Positions 1-7,096 are shown, numbered from the stretch's first letter. The stretch: DNA of 9,169 nucleotides from Candidatus Palibaumannia cicadellinicola (GCF_002855795.1 NZ_NJPO01000131.1:1-9169); one strand, 5' to 3'. Made by a program: numbers and translations. The notes: generated by a model from the sequence alone, not told the origin.

Positions 1-1
1 T

Positions 2-76
2 ATACTGACGAGTATAGATACCACTTACTCTCAAGAGAAAGATCAAAACCAAATTACTAATAATTTATTAAAGTAA
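2..76 (+). CDS. Possible 3' end of a coding region, perhaps secG (left-truncated)
   Basis: An open frame enters from the left edge and ends with TAA at 74-76, giving 24 residues that are polar and rich in Gln, Asn and Thr and end in Leu-Leu-Lys. In enterobacteria the gene just upstream of the tRNA-Leu(GAG) gene is secG, a small SecYEG translocon subunit with a polar, poorly conserved C-terminal tail. Position and composition suit that, but the residues show no diagnostic match, and a 24-codon open frame in AT-rich DNA can occur by chance. The identification therefore rests on expected gene order only. Confidence 0.3.
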   Translation: MLTSIDTTYSQEKDQNQITNNLLK

Positions 77-97
77 CATTTTTACTTACGGTATGAT
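68..97 (+). promoter_or_regulatory. Candidate promoter for the tRNA-Leu/tRNA-fMet unit
   Basis: A TATGAT -10-like hexamer at 92-97 lies 18 bp from a weak -35-like TTAAAG at 68-73; transcription would begin near 104, about 24 nt before the tRNA. An alternative is TTTACT at 81-86 with TAAAAT at 106-111, with 19-bp spacing. Neither is strong, and AT-rich DNA gives many such matches. A promoter is expected here because both tRNAs and the downstream genes need one. Confidence 0.25.
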
Positions 98-127
98 TAT
101 CTAACTAAAATTATTCTTTAGTGCAGT

Positions 128-214
128 GCCGAGGTGGTGAAATTGGTAGACACGCTACCTTGAGGTGGTAGTGCTGAATAAAGCTTACGGGTTCAAGTCC
201 CGTCCTCGGTACCA
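128..214 (+). tRNA. leuU: tRNA-Leu (anticodon GAG), CCA encoded
   Basis: An 87-nt class II tRNA reading CUC and CUU leucine codons. The acceptor arm GCCGAGG (128-134) pairs with CCTCGGT (204-210), followed by discriminator A and an encoded CCA (212-214). The anticodon stem is CTACC/GGTAG (155-159, 167-171) with anticodon GAG at 162-164. A long variable arm typical of leucine tRNAs follows, then the T arm with GTTCAAGTC in its loop region. It is nearly identical to E. coli leuU as I recall it, the main changes being in the variable arm. The initiator tRNA follows 58 nt downstream, probably in the same transcript, as in enterobacteria. Confidence 0.97.
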
Positions 215-272
215 ATTATCATTGATAAGTTGATTTATTATGGTAAATAAAGTATATTAAAGTATATTCTCA

Positions 273-346
<74 letters not shown>

Positions 347-381
347 CCCCTTTCCTTTAAATAATTATTTTTCAAACATTA

Positions 382-410
382 TTGACAATTGGTATTAGGT
401 GTCATATGAC
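382..410 (+). promoter_or_regulatory. Probable sigma70-type promoter ahead of the nusA operon
   Basis: A perfect consensus -35 box TTGACA (382-387) is separated by exactly 17 bp from TATGAC (405-410), which matches the -10 consensus at four of six positions including the critical second A. Initiation would fall near 417. It lies 36 nt beyond the initiator tRNA, so it could supply nusA-infB transcripts independently of the tRNA promoter. The -10 box sits inside a perfect 12-bp palindrome (400-411). The terminator-like hairpin at 493-532 lies downstream, so output to nusA would depend on read-through. Confidence 0.55.
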
Positions 411-492
411 AAGCTTGAAATAATAGATTATGATTTCTCGAATAGGTATCTAAAATTTGCTTACTCTTTATAAAGTACAAGTTATAAGGTAC

Positions 493-532
493 AATAACAA
501 AACGCCCCGATTTTTCGGGGCGTTTTGTTATT
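493..532 (+). terminator. Perfect 17-bp hairpin, rho-independent (possibly bidirectional) terminator
   Basis: The left arm 493-509 and right arm 516-532 are perfectly complementary over 17 bp around a six-base loop (ATTTTT). The stem has a GC core (CGCCCCG/CGGGGCG) flanked by A-rich and T-rich outer parts, so the right side ends in a T-rich tract and the left side would do the same on the other strand. It lies between the tRNA genes and nusA, where enterobacteria have partial terminators and an RNase III processing region. It therefore likely ends most tRNA transcripts and lets some polymerase through to nusA. Partial read-through is inferred. Confidence 0.85.
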
Positions 533-548
533 AAACATAAACAAGTAA

Positions 549-790
549 GATAAACTAATCACAGTACTGGTAACTGGTATAAGTTAATCGTCCGTTGTTC
601 ACCGTAGCCTATTTCGCGCCATTTACCTTACCGGGTGGAGCAGCAGAAAATGGTGATGGTATAGTCGTGCCAAACTACGGCGGTAGCGGTAAAGTGGTAG
701 GTCATTCTTAATGCGGTCGACGGTGAAATAATCACGGTGACGGTAGAAGAAAAAACAAATAAAAGTCTTAGCTTTGTACCAGACTTTTAA
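549..790 (+). pseudogene. rimP: rimP (yhbC) remnant, 30S ribosome maturation factor, decayed
   Basis: RimP assists assembly of the small ribosomal subunit, and its gene normally sits between the initiator tRNA and nusA. The last 26 codons (710-787, stop TAA 788-790) match the RimP C-terminus I recall: N-A-V-D-G-E followed by I-I-T-V-T-V-E, ending P-D-F where E. coli ends P-H-F. Upstream in that frame, V-I-L is preceded by TAG (698-700), then K-W, as in the family's R-K-W-Q-G-V-I. A second TAG is at 662-664, and V-E-Q-Q appears where RimP has V-G-E-E. Farther upstream the match moves to another frame: S-S at 588-593 and R-S-L-F at 603-614, as in S-S-P-G-L-D-R-P-L-F, with TAA at 585-587 and D-K-L-I-T-V from 549. 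So there are at least three stops, one frameshift near 619, and no N-terminal half. Confidence 0.85.
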
Positions 791-818
791 CATTTTACTG
801 ATTACTGAGGCTACTAGG

Positions 819-2312
819 ATGAATAAAGAAATTCTTGCTGTTGTTGAGGCTGTTTCCAATGAAAAATCTATTCCAAGGGAAAAAATTTTTGAAGCACTTG
901 AGACGGCTTTAGCTACTGCAACAAAGAAAAAATACGAACAAGAAATTGAAGTTCACATTCACATCGATCGTAAGTCTGGTGATTTCGAAACATTCCGCCG
1001 TTGGCTTATTGTGGATGAAGTTACCCAGCCAACTCGCGAGATCACGTTGGAAGCGGCAAAATTTGACGACGTAAATGCTAAAATAGGTGGCTATATTGAA
1101 GATAAAATTCAATCGGTGATATTCGACCGTATCACTACTCAAACCGCTAAGCAGGTAATTGTACAGAAAGTACGCGAAGCAGAGCGGGCAATGGTAGTAG
1201 AACAATTCCGTAGCCATTTAGGAGAAATCCTTACCGGCATGGTAAAAAAAGTAAATCGCGAGAATATAATTCTCGATCTAGGCAATAATATTGAAGCGAT
1301 TATTAGTCGTGAAGAGATGTTACCGCGTGAAAATTTTCGCTTGGGTGACCGTATTCGCGGGGTACTTTACTCTATACGCCCGGAAGTACGTGGCGCGCAG
1401 CTTTTTGTCAGCCGCACTAGTCCAGAAATGTTAATTGAGCTGTTCCGTATTGAGGTACCTGAAATAGGTGAAGAAGTTATTAACATTAAGGCAGTAGCTC
1501 GCGATCCAGGCTCACGAGCAAAAATAGCAGTGAAAACTAATGATAAAAGAATTGATCCTGTTGGCGCATGTGTTGGTATGCGCGGTGCGCGTGTACAGGC
1601 AGTTTCTAGTGAACTAAGCGGGGAACGTATTGATATTGTTCTGTGGGATGATAACTCGGTTCAATTCGTAATTAATGCTATGGCCCCCGCTGATGTTACT
1701 TCCATAGTCGTGGATGAGGACAAACATACTATGGATATTGCGGTAGAAGCCAGTAATCTTGCTCAGGCGATAGGACGTAATGGACAAAATGTACGGTTAG
1801 CTTCCCAGCTCAGCGGATGGGAGCTCAATGTTATGACAGTATCTGATCTACAGGACAAACATAGAGCTGAAGCCTATGCTGCTATTAATATTTTTACGAA
1901 TCATCTAAATATCGATGAAAATTTGGCCACAGTCCTTGTAGAAGGAGGTTTATCTTCGCTTGAAGAGCTAGCCTACTTACCGATTAAGGAATTAATAGCA
2001 ATCGATAAACTAGATGAAAAAACAGTGAAAAAGCTGCGAATAAAAGCAAAGAATGCTCTTGCTCAACTTGCCCTAGCTATAGCTATGGAAGAGAATAACA
2101 AAGTAGGAAAACCGGCTGAAGACTTGTTGAGGTTATCAAAACTTAAGCGCGACATAGCTTTTAAATTAGCGGCGCATGGGGTGTGTACGCTAGAAAATCT
2201 TGCCGAACAAGGTGTCGAAGACTTATCAAATATTGAAGGATTAAGTAGTGAGGAAGCCGGAGAGCTGATTATGGCAGCGCGCAATATTTGCTGGTTTGGT
2301 GACAAGGTGTAA
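819..2312 (+). CDS. nusA: Transcription termination/antitermination factor NusA
   Basis: NusA binds RNA polymerase and nascent RNA, promoting pausing, intrinsic termination and rRNA antitermination. The 497-residue product is full length (E. coli 495) and collinear with it. It has the N-terminal polymerase-binding domain (about 1-130), an S1 domain (about 135-200), two KH domains with GxxG motifs G-M-R-G (253-256) and G-R-N-G (319-322), and both C-terminal acidic repeats (about 365-425 and 440-490), ending W-F-G-D-K-V. The start chosen is ATG 819, with GAGG at 807-810 and M-N-K-E-I-L as in the family. An upstream in-frame ATG at 774 lies in the rimP remnant and would add 15 unrelated residues. 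The distance from the old rimP stop to this ATG is 28 nt. The gene ends with tandem TAA codons; infB follows after 25 nt. Confidence 0.98.
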   Translation: MNKEILAVVEAVSNEKSIPREKIFEALETALATATKKKYEQEIEVHIHIDRKSGDFETFRRWLIVDEVTQPTREITLEAAKFDDVNAKIGGYIEDKIQSVIFDRITTQTAKQVIVQKVREAERAMVVEQFRSHLGEILTGMVKKVNRENIILDLGNNIEAIISREEMLPRENFRLGDRIRGVLYSIRPEVRGAQLFVSRTSPEMLIELFRIEVPEIGEEVINIKAVARDPGSRAKIAVKTNDKRIDPVGACVGMRGARVQAVSSELSGERIDIVLWDDNSVQFVINAMAPADVTSIVVDEDKHTMDIAVEASNLAQAIGRNGQNVRLASQLSGWELNVMTVSDLQDKHRAEAYAAINIFTNHLNIDENLATVLVEGGLSSLEELAYLPIKELIAIDKLDEKTVKKLRIKAKNALAQLALAIAMEENNKVGKPAEDLLRLSKLKRDIAFKLAAHGVCTLENLAEQGVEDLSNIEGLSSEEAGELIMAARNICWFGDKV

Positions 2313-2337
2313 TAAAACGTAGCATGGAAGAAACAGC

Positions 2338-4995
2338 ATGACAAATGTAACAGTAAAATCGCTTGCAGCAAAAATGCAAATTCCTGTGGATCGCCTGGTA
2401 CAGCAGTTTACTGATGTTGGTATTAAGAAAACAGCAGTAGATTTTGTTACTCAGCAGGAAAAAGAAACCTTACTCGCGTACCTAAAATCTAATATTAGCA
2501 ACGCGCCACATCAATTAACCTTACAACGTAAAACACGCAGTACCTTAAATATTTCTAGTGCCAGCGGTAAAAGTAAGTCAGTACAAATAGAAGTACGTAA
2601 AAAACGCATATATGTACCACAAGAACCTCAGGTTTTGAAACCTACGGAAGTAGAAAAATTAACTCAAAGTACGACTCCTGAAACGGTTAAATATAAGGTA
2701 GAAGCGAATACTAAACGTGTACCTCGTGTACCTAAGGAACACAAAAAATGTAATAGAGTGGAAAGTAAGACATTAATAAACAAGCAAACCAATACTATTA
2801 CTAAGTCAAAGTCAAAACATGCGGCTGAAAAAACCAGCCGTGAAGTAGAAGCAGCATTACTTAAACGTCAAGTGGAAGAGGAAACTCGTCGTAAGGTAGA
2901 AGAAAAAGCTCGCCAAATTGCAGAAGAAGCGCGTCAACTAGCTGAAAATAATGACGGTAATTGGATTGCCACACCAGAATTGATTGAAGAAGATACTACT
3001 GATTACCATATCACTACTTGTCACCACGCCCGTGTAGCAGAAGACGAGAATGACCGAAAGATAGAAAATGAACGCAGGATCCGAGGAGGTAAAACCTCTA
3101 AGCAAAAAAGAACTAACCGCTTATCTGAGTTAAAAGCGGATCGCGAAGAAGCACGTGCTGTTGGACGTAGTAGTAAAGGTCAAAGTAAACGTAAATCAAA
3201 CATTTTAATGCAAGTATTTAATAAACCTGCACAAATTATCAACCGCGATGTTGTTATCGGGGAAATGATCACTGTTGCTGAACTAGCCAATAAGATGGCA
3301 GTAAAAGGTTCAGAAATAATTAAAAAAATGATTAAGCTCGGTGCCATGGTAACTATTAACCAAGTAATTGATCAAGAAACTGCGCAAATAGTTGCGGAAG
3401 ATATGGGTCATAAAGTTATTTTACTTCGTGAAAACGAGTTAGAAGCATCTATTCTGAACGACCGTGATATTGGTAGCTCAGCAACGGCTGAATCTCGTGC
3501 TCCAGTTGTAACTATAATGGGGCACGTAGATCATGGTAAAACCTCATTACTAGACTATATCCGTTCAACTAAGGTAGCAGCTAGCGAAGCTGGCGGCATA
3601 ACTCAGCATATCGGAGCTTACCATGTGGAAACCGACAAAGGTATGATTACCTTTCTGGATACCCCTGGACATGCAGCTTTCACCGCTATGCGTGCTCGTG
3701 GAGCTAGGACTACTGATATTGTTGTATTAGTAGTAGCTGCTGATAACGGCGCTATGCCGCAGACAATAGAAGCGATACAGCACGCTAAAGCTGCAAAAGT
3801 ACCTATTGTTGTCGCCGTCAATAAAATTGATAAATTGGAAGCTAATCCAGAAAGTATAAAAAATGAATTAACTAAGTACGGTGTAATTCCGGAAGAGTGG
3901 GGTGGTGAAAATCAATTCGTCAATGTCTCTGCCAAAGATGGTACGGGTATTAATCATCTACTAGATGCTATCCTACTACAGGCAGAAGTACTAGAGTTAA
4001 AAGCCATCAGTGATGGTATGGCAAGCGGTATTGTAATCGAATCGTTCTTAGATAAAGGACGCGGTCCAGTGGCAACTATATTAGTGCGTGAAGGTACTCT
4101 AAATCGTGGTGATATTGTGCTATGCGGATTCGAATATGGTCGCGTGCGTGCCATGCGTGATGAAATAGGTCGTAATATCTATTCTGCTGGTCCATCTCTC
4201 CCAGTAGAAATCTTAGGTCTCTCCGGGGTTCCCATAGCTGGTGACGAAGTCACTGTGGTCCGCGATGAGAAAAAAGCTCGTGAAGTGGCTCTCTATCGTC
4301 AAGGTAAGTTTCGCGAAGTAAAATTAGCACGTCAGCATCATTCTAAGCTAGAAAATATGTTCGATAATGTGACCAAAGGCGACGTATCAGAGTTGAACAT
4401 TGTACTTAAATCAGACGTACAAGGTTCAGTAGAAGCAATAAATGATGCACTAGAGAAACTGTCTACTGACAAAATCAAAGTAAATATTATCGGTTCTGGT
4501 GTAGGTGGTATTACCGAAACGGACGCTACTCTTGCTGCTGCTTCTAATGCTATTTTGTTAGGTTTCAACGTTCGTGCTGATACCTCTGCTCGTCGTATAA
4601 TTGATACAGAAAAGATTGATATACGTTATTATTCTGTTATCTACGACTTGATTGATGAAGTTAAACAAGCGATGAATGGTATGCTAGCACCTGAGTATAA
4701 ACAACAAATTATTGGTTTAGCAGAAGTACGTGACATTTTTCGTTCACCTAAATTTGGTGCCATCGCTGGTTGTATAGTAACAGAGGGTATAGTTAAGCGC
4801 CATAACAAGATCCGTGTACTACGCGATCACATTGTTATCTACGAAGGTGAACTAGATTCGCTGCGTCGTTTTAAAGATGATGTAAATGAAGTACGTAATG
4901 GTATGGAATGTGGTATTGGTGTGAAAAACTATACTGATGTTCGTACTGGCGACATGATCGAAGTATTTGAATCTATTGAGATCAGACGAAACTAG
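2338..4995 (+). CDS. infB: Translation initiation factor IF2 (GTPase)
   Basis: IF2 brings initiator fMet-tRNA to the 30S subunit and drives GTP-dependent subunit joining. The 885-residue protein is close to the long E. coli form (890). It has an N-terminal subdomain (1-50), a conserved K-S-K-S-V-Q-I-E-V segment, a long charged linker (about 90-300) rich in Glu, Lys, Arg and Ala with helix-forming stretches, a second N-terminal module (from about 302), and the G domain. G motifs are G-H-V-D-H-G-K-T (395-402), D-T-P-G-H (441-445), N-K-I-D (495-498) and S-A-K (531-533). The beta-barrel and C1 domains follow, then the fMet-tRNA-binding C2 domain (about 791-878). GGAAG at 2326-2330 precedes the ATG by seven bases. 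The linker differs from E. coli and has no obvious counterpart of the strong internal IF2-beta start. Confidence 0.98.
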   Translation: MTNVTVKSLAAKMQIPVDRLVQQFTDVGIKKTAVDFVTQQEKETLLAYLKSNISNAPHQLTLQRKTRSTLNISSASGKSKSVQIEVRKKRIYVPQEPQVLKPTEVEKLTQSTTPETVKYKVEANTKRVPRVPKEHKKCNRVESKTLINKQTNTITKSKSKHAAEKTSREVEAALLKRQVEEETRRKVEEKARQIAEEARQLAENNDGNWIATPELIEEDTTDYHITTCHHARVAEDENDRKIENERRIRGGKTSKQKRTNRLSELKADREEARAVGRSSKGQSKRKSNILMQVFNKPAQIINRDVVIGEMITVAELANKMAVKGSEIIKKMIKLGAMVTINQVIDQETAQIVAEDMGHKVILLRENELEASILNDRDIGSSATAESRAPVVTIMGHVDHGKTSLLDYIRSTKVAASEAGGITQHIGAYHVETDKGMITFLDTPGHAAFTAMRARGARTTDIVVLVVAADNGAMPQTIEAIQHAKAAKVPIVVAVNKIDKLEANPESIKNELTKYGVIPEEWGGENQFVNVSAKDGTGINHLLDAILLQAEVLELKAISDGMASGIVIESFLDKGRGPVATILVREGTLNRGDIVLCGFEYGRVRAMRDEIGRNIYSAGPSLPVEILGLSGVPIAGDEVTVVRDEKKAREVALYRQGKFREVKLARQHHSKLENMFDNVTKGDVSELNIVLKSDVQGSVEAINDALEKLSTDKIKVNIIGSGVGGITETDATLAAASNAILLGFNVRADTSARRIIDTEKIDIRYYSVIYDLIDEVKQAMNGMLAPEYKQQIIGLAEVRDIFRSPKFGAIAGCIVTEGIVKRHNKIRVLRDHIVIYEGELDSLRRFKDDVNEVRNGMECGIGVKNYTDVRTGDMIEVFESIEIRRN

Positions 4996-5004
4996 CGTCT
5001 GATC
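4980..5004 (+). repeat. Perfect 9-bp inverted repeat spanning the infB stop codon
   Basis: GATCAGACG (4980-4988) and CGTCTGATC (4996-5004) are exact reverse complements around a seven-base loop whose last three bases are the infB TAG. No T-run follows, so a rho-independent terminator is unlikely. In RNA it would form a short stable hairpin between infB and rbfA that could affect mRNA decay, processing, or relative expression of the two genes. Function is not shown by the sequence. Confidence 0.6.
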
Positions 5005-5074
5005 ACTAACTATCGACAAGCACAGAACAGAGATATGATTAATTACTTAGCTGAGCTATCTGGAGAAATGTCTT

Positions 5075-5473
5075 ATGGCCAAAGAGTATAGCCGTACACA
5101 ACGTATCGCTCAGGAGATGCAAAAAAACATTGCCATCAGCTTACAACGCGAAATTAGAGATCCCCGCATTGGTATGGCTACTGTTTCAGGAGTTAACGTA
5201 TCCCGTGACCTTGCGTTAGCAACCGTTTTCGTGACTTTCACCTTCCTAAATGACAACACTGATGATCAGGTAAACACTGGTGTACGGACACTACAGGCTG
5301 CTTCTGGATTTATCCGTAGCTTACTAGGAAAATCGATGCACCTGCGTGTAGTACCTAAACTAATTTTCGCTTATGACTACTCTCTCGTGAAAGGTATGCG
5401 GATATCTCATCTCATCAGTCAGGTGGTGCCAAAAGACTGTCAACTTTACAAAGAAAAAGGTAAATCTTACTAA
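5075..5473 (+). CDS. rbfA: 30S ribosome-binding factor RbfA
   Basis: RbfA is a small KH-fold protein that binds immature 30S subunits and helps finish the 5' end of 16S rRNA. The product has 132 residues (E. coli 133) and carries family segments [33 protein letters not shown] and [13 protein letters not shown] at 5062-5066 precedes the ATG by eight bases. A duplicated Thr-Phe at 54-57 (V-T-F-T-F-L-N-D) lengthens a strand where E. coli has V-T-F-L-N-D as I recall it. The C-terminal tail is basic rather than acidic. The gene lies 79 nt after infB and 1 nt before truB, so RbfA and TruB are probably translationally linked. RbfA acts in the same assembly step as the lost RimP. Confidence 0.97.
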   Translation: MAKEYSRTQRIAQEMQKNIAISLQREIRDPRIGMATVSGVNVSRDLALATVFVTFTFLNDNTDDQVNTGVRTLQAASGFIRSLLGKSMHLRVVPKLIFAYDYSLVKGMRISHLISQVVPKDCQLYKEKGKSY

Positions 5474-5474
5474 G

Positions 5475-6431
5475 ATGAGCCGTAATTTAAGTTACAGACA
5501 CCGTAATATTAATGGTATTGTCTTGCTAGATAAACCACATGGCGTGTCGTCGAACGATTTATTACAAAAGGTAAAACAGCTCTTCAGAGCAAAAAAAGCT
5601 GGCCATACTGGTGTACTAGATCAACTAGCTACTGGTATGTTGCCTATTTGCCTAGGAGAAGCTACTAAGTTTTCCCAGCATCTTCTAGATGCTGACAAAC
5701 GTTACAGTGTTACTGCTAAGCTCGGGGAACGTACTGATACCTACGATGCTACAGGACAAGTTATTAGCACTAGTCCAATTCCGGTTGTGCTAAATCAAGC
5801 GATGCTTGATCAGACGCTGGCGCAGTTTTACGGCAAGATCTACCAAGTTCCACCGATGTTTTCAACTATCAAGTACAAAGGTAGGCCACTCTATGAATAT
5901 GCCCGCAAAGGTATTGAAGTTCCGCGTAAAGCGAGGCCGATTCATATATACGATTTGCAGTTACTTTACTGGGATCATATAAATATAGAACTAGAAATTC
6001 ATTGTTCTAAAGGCACCTATATTCGTACGATAGTTAATGACCTTGGTGAGTTCCTCGGTTGCGGTGCGCACGTGACAAGACTACGTCGTTTAGCAGTTGC
6101 ACACTATCCTACAGCGCGTATGGTGACACTCCAGATGCTACAAGAAACTATAGATATGTCACAAGAACCGGATGCTCCCCTAGCACAACTCGATACACTA
6201 TTACTACCAATAGATAGTGCTTTATCTTATTTACCAGCTATCCAATTGCCTCCAATCATTGCTGCCAGAGTACGACTGGGTCAGACAGTCATAGTTGACT
6301 CGTGTTGGCAACAGGGCTTAGTACGAATGTGTATTGCTGATACTCTACGTTTCTTCGGCATTGGAGAAATTACGGAGCCGGGAAGATTAAAGCCTCGGCG
6401 CCTTATTGCTATTGCTGAAGAATGTATTTGA
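5475..6431 (+). CDS. truB: tRNA pseudouridine-55 synthase TruB
   Basis: TruB converts U55 in the T loop of most tRNAs to pseudouridine and also aids tRNA folding. The 318-residue product aligns along its length with the E. coli enzyme (314). It shows L-L-D-K-P-H-G (17-23), the catalytic loop G-H-T-G-V-L-D with catalytic Asp49, Tyr77 in K-R-Y, K-Y-K-G and L-Y-E-Y-A-R, and the conserved Arg184 in G-T-Y-I-R-T. A divergent C-terminal PUA-like RNA-binding region (about 250-318) ends P-R-R-L. Residue 50, directly after the catalytic Asp, is Gln (CAA 5622-5624) where the family motif has Pro. The start ATG is one base after the rbfA stop; AAAGG at 5456-5460 is rather far upstream (14 nt), so re-initiation after rbfA is likely. 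Confidence 0.97.
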   Translation: MSRNLSYRHRNINGIVLLDKPHGVSSNDLLQKVKQLFRAKKAGHTGVLDQLATGMLPICLGEATKFSQHLLDADKRYSVTAKLGERTDTYDATGQVISTSPIPVVLNQAMLDQTLAQFYGKIYQVPPMFSTIKYKGRPLYEYARKGIEVPRKARPIHIYDLQLLYWDHINIELEIHCSKGTYIRTIVNDLGEFLGCGAHVTRLRRLAVAHYPTARMVTLQMLQETIDMSQEPDAPLAQLDTLLLPIDSALSYLPAIQLPPIIAARVRLGQTVIVDSCWQQGLVRMCIADTLRFFGIGEITEPGRLKPRRLIAIAEECI

Positions 6432-6462
6432 TGATGCATGCAATCATCTTAACCTTTTAACC

Positions 6463-6491
6463 TTGCGATAAACATTAACTCATAGTAAAAT
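6463..6491 (+). promoter_or_regulatory. Probable rpsO promoter
   Basis: TTGCGA (6463-6468, four of six -35 positions) and TAAAAT (6486-6491, five of six -10 positions) are separated by exactly 17 bp. Initiation near 6498 would give an rpsO leader of about 70 nt. In E. coli rpsO also has its own promoter between truB and rpsO, so the location fits. The 136-nt truB-rpsO gap contains no terminator that I can see. Confidence 0.6.
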
Positions 6492-6519
6492 AATAAAGTT
6501 TGTGAAGCTGGTGGCTAAA

Positions 6520-6577
6520 TTAGAGATCAAATGTCTCTCTATTTTACCTTAAATTTGGAGTGTTATAATGTCTCTAA
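6520..6577 (+). promoter_or_regulatory. rpsO leader and start region, likely relic of the S15 autoregulatory pseudoknot
   Basis: TTAGAGA (6520-6526) is exactly complementary to TCTCTAA (6571-6577), which directly follows the rpsO ATG. In E. coli, S15 represses its own translation by trapping the ribosome on a pseudoknot that uses this same pairing between the leader loop and the first codons. The leader element is kept here, but the hairpin stem that should enclose it is not obvious. A second copy of ATGTCTCT at 6531-6538 can compete for the pairing. The ribosome binding site TTGGAG is at 6555-6560, seven bases before the ATG. Confidence 0.5.
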
Positions 6578-6837
6578 GTATCAACACAAAAGCCAAAATA
6601 ATTTCTGATTTCGGCCGTGATGCTCACGACAGTGGTTCCACAGAAGTTCAAATAGCTCTTTTAACAGCTCAGATTAGTCACTTGCAGGGTCATTTTGCGG
6701 AACATAAAAAAGATTACCATAGCCGCCGTAGTCTGCTACGTATGGTTTCACAACGTCGTAAGCTGCTTTCCTACCTTAAGGATAAAGATATAACGAGTTA
6801 TACTACCATAATTGAACGTCTTAGCCTACGTCGTTAA
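6568..6837 (+). CDS. rpsO: 30S ribosomal protein S15
   Basis: S15 is a primary 16S rRNA-binding protein that nucleates the platform of the small subunit and forms an intersubunit bridge. The product has exactly 89 residues, the usual length, and keeps the family's key segments: G-S-T-E-V-Q near residue 23, [30 protein letters not shown] and I-E-R-L-x-L-R-R at the end. Start ATG 6568 is supported by TTGGAG seven bases upstream and by the M-S-L-S start typical of enterobacteria. The gene lies between its own promoter and a terminator and is followed by pnp, the ancestral rpsO-pnp arrangement. Confidence 0.98.
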   Translation: MSLSINTKAKIISDFGRDAHDSGSTEVQIALLTAQISHLQGHFAEHKKDYHSRRSLLRMVSQRRKLLSYLKDKDITSYTTIIERLSLRR

Positions 6838-6840
6838 GCT

Positions 6841-6909
6841 AGATAACAATATCAGGAACACCAACTTTGATTTGATCAGTAGGGGCCTAATTAGGCCCCT
6901 TTGTTATCT
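6841..6909 (+). terminator. rpsO terminator hairpin with outer inverted repeat
   Basis: The core 6881-6900 is a perfect 20-bp palindrome: AGGGGCCT, an AATT loop, then AGGCCCCT, followed by the T-rich stretch TTGTTATCTT. This is a credible rho-independent terminator or attenuator 43 nt after the rpsO stop, where enterobacteria have one. In addition AGATAACAA (6841-6849) is exactly complementary to TTGTTATCT (6901-6909), forming an outer 9-bp stem with a 31-nt one-sided insert. The T-tract is interrupted, so partial read-through into pnp is likely. Confidence 0.7.
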
Positions 6910-6928
6910 TATTGATCTGAGCTATAAA
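6901..6928 (+). promoter_or_regulatory. Candidate pnp promoter overlapping the rpsO terminator
   Basis: TTGTTA (6901-6906, four of six -35 positions) and TATAAA (6923-6928, five of six -10 positions) are 16 bp apart, with initiation expected near 6935. The -35 box coincides with the descending T-tract of the rpsO terminator. A separate pnp promoter just after rpsO is known in E. coli. The initial transcript would carry a small CCCAA/TTGGG hairpin (6930-6943). Confidence 0.45.
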
Positions 6929-6935
6929 GCCCAAA

Positions 6936-7096
6936 CTGTTGGGGTATTAATTGGTCTTAATAAATTTTGTTTCACGTATTCTTCCATTTTTTTTAGACTA
7001 GCTGAGCTAATGTAATGAGAAGGTTGTTAGTGAATAGTGGTCAGCGGTTGGTTAAGTAAATTTTGCGCTGCACACCCTGAAATTAAGGATATCATT
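6936..7096 (+). promoter_or_regulatory. pnp 5' leader region
   Basis: This 161-nt stretch before pnp has no convincing gene. In E. coli the pnp leader folds into a stem cut by RNase III, which lets PNPase repress its own synthesis. Here CAGCG (7042-7046) can pair with CGCTG (7066-7070), extendable across a small internal loop by GTG/CAC (7037-7039 with 7073-7075). A run of T at 6986-6994 lies in the middle. These are weak structures, so conservation of the RNase III control is uncertain. The ribosome binding site AAGGA is at 7085-7089. Confidence 0.35.

Noticed and set aside
358..369. AT-only palindrome AAATAATTATTT after the initiator tRNA
   Set aside because: With no GC pairs it would be too unstable as a terminator. 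The GC-rich hairpin at 493-532 is the real candidate.
774..818. Upstream in-frame ATG that would lengthen NusA by 15 residues
   Set aside because: It lies within the rimP remnant, has no ribosome binding site, and the extra residues do not resemble NusA. ATG 819 has GAGG at proper spacing and matches the family start.
2324..2341. Five-codon mini-frame ATG...TGA overlapping the infB start
   Set aside because: It has no ribosome binding site of its own, and the overlap is easily fortuitous. The GGAAG it contains serves infB.
623..4568. Several antisense open frames of 66-102 codons opposite the rimP remnant, nusA and infB
   Set aside because: All are shadows of conserved sense genes or the remnant, with no ribosome binding sites or recognisable motifs. 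The same applies to the antisense frame at 8647-8889 within pnp.
6507..6514. GCTGGTGG, identical to the E. coli Chi recombination site
   Set aside because: A single 8-mer match is expected by chance. Its place in the rpsO leader suggests no recombination role, and it is unknown whether this organism keeps RecBCD.
6812..7015. 67-codon + strand open frame across the end of rpsO and the terminator
   Set aside because: It begins inside rpsO in another frame, reads through the terminator hairpin, lacks a ribosome binding site and resembles no protein I recognise.
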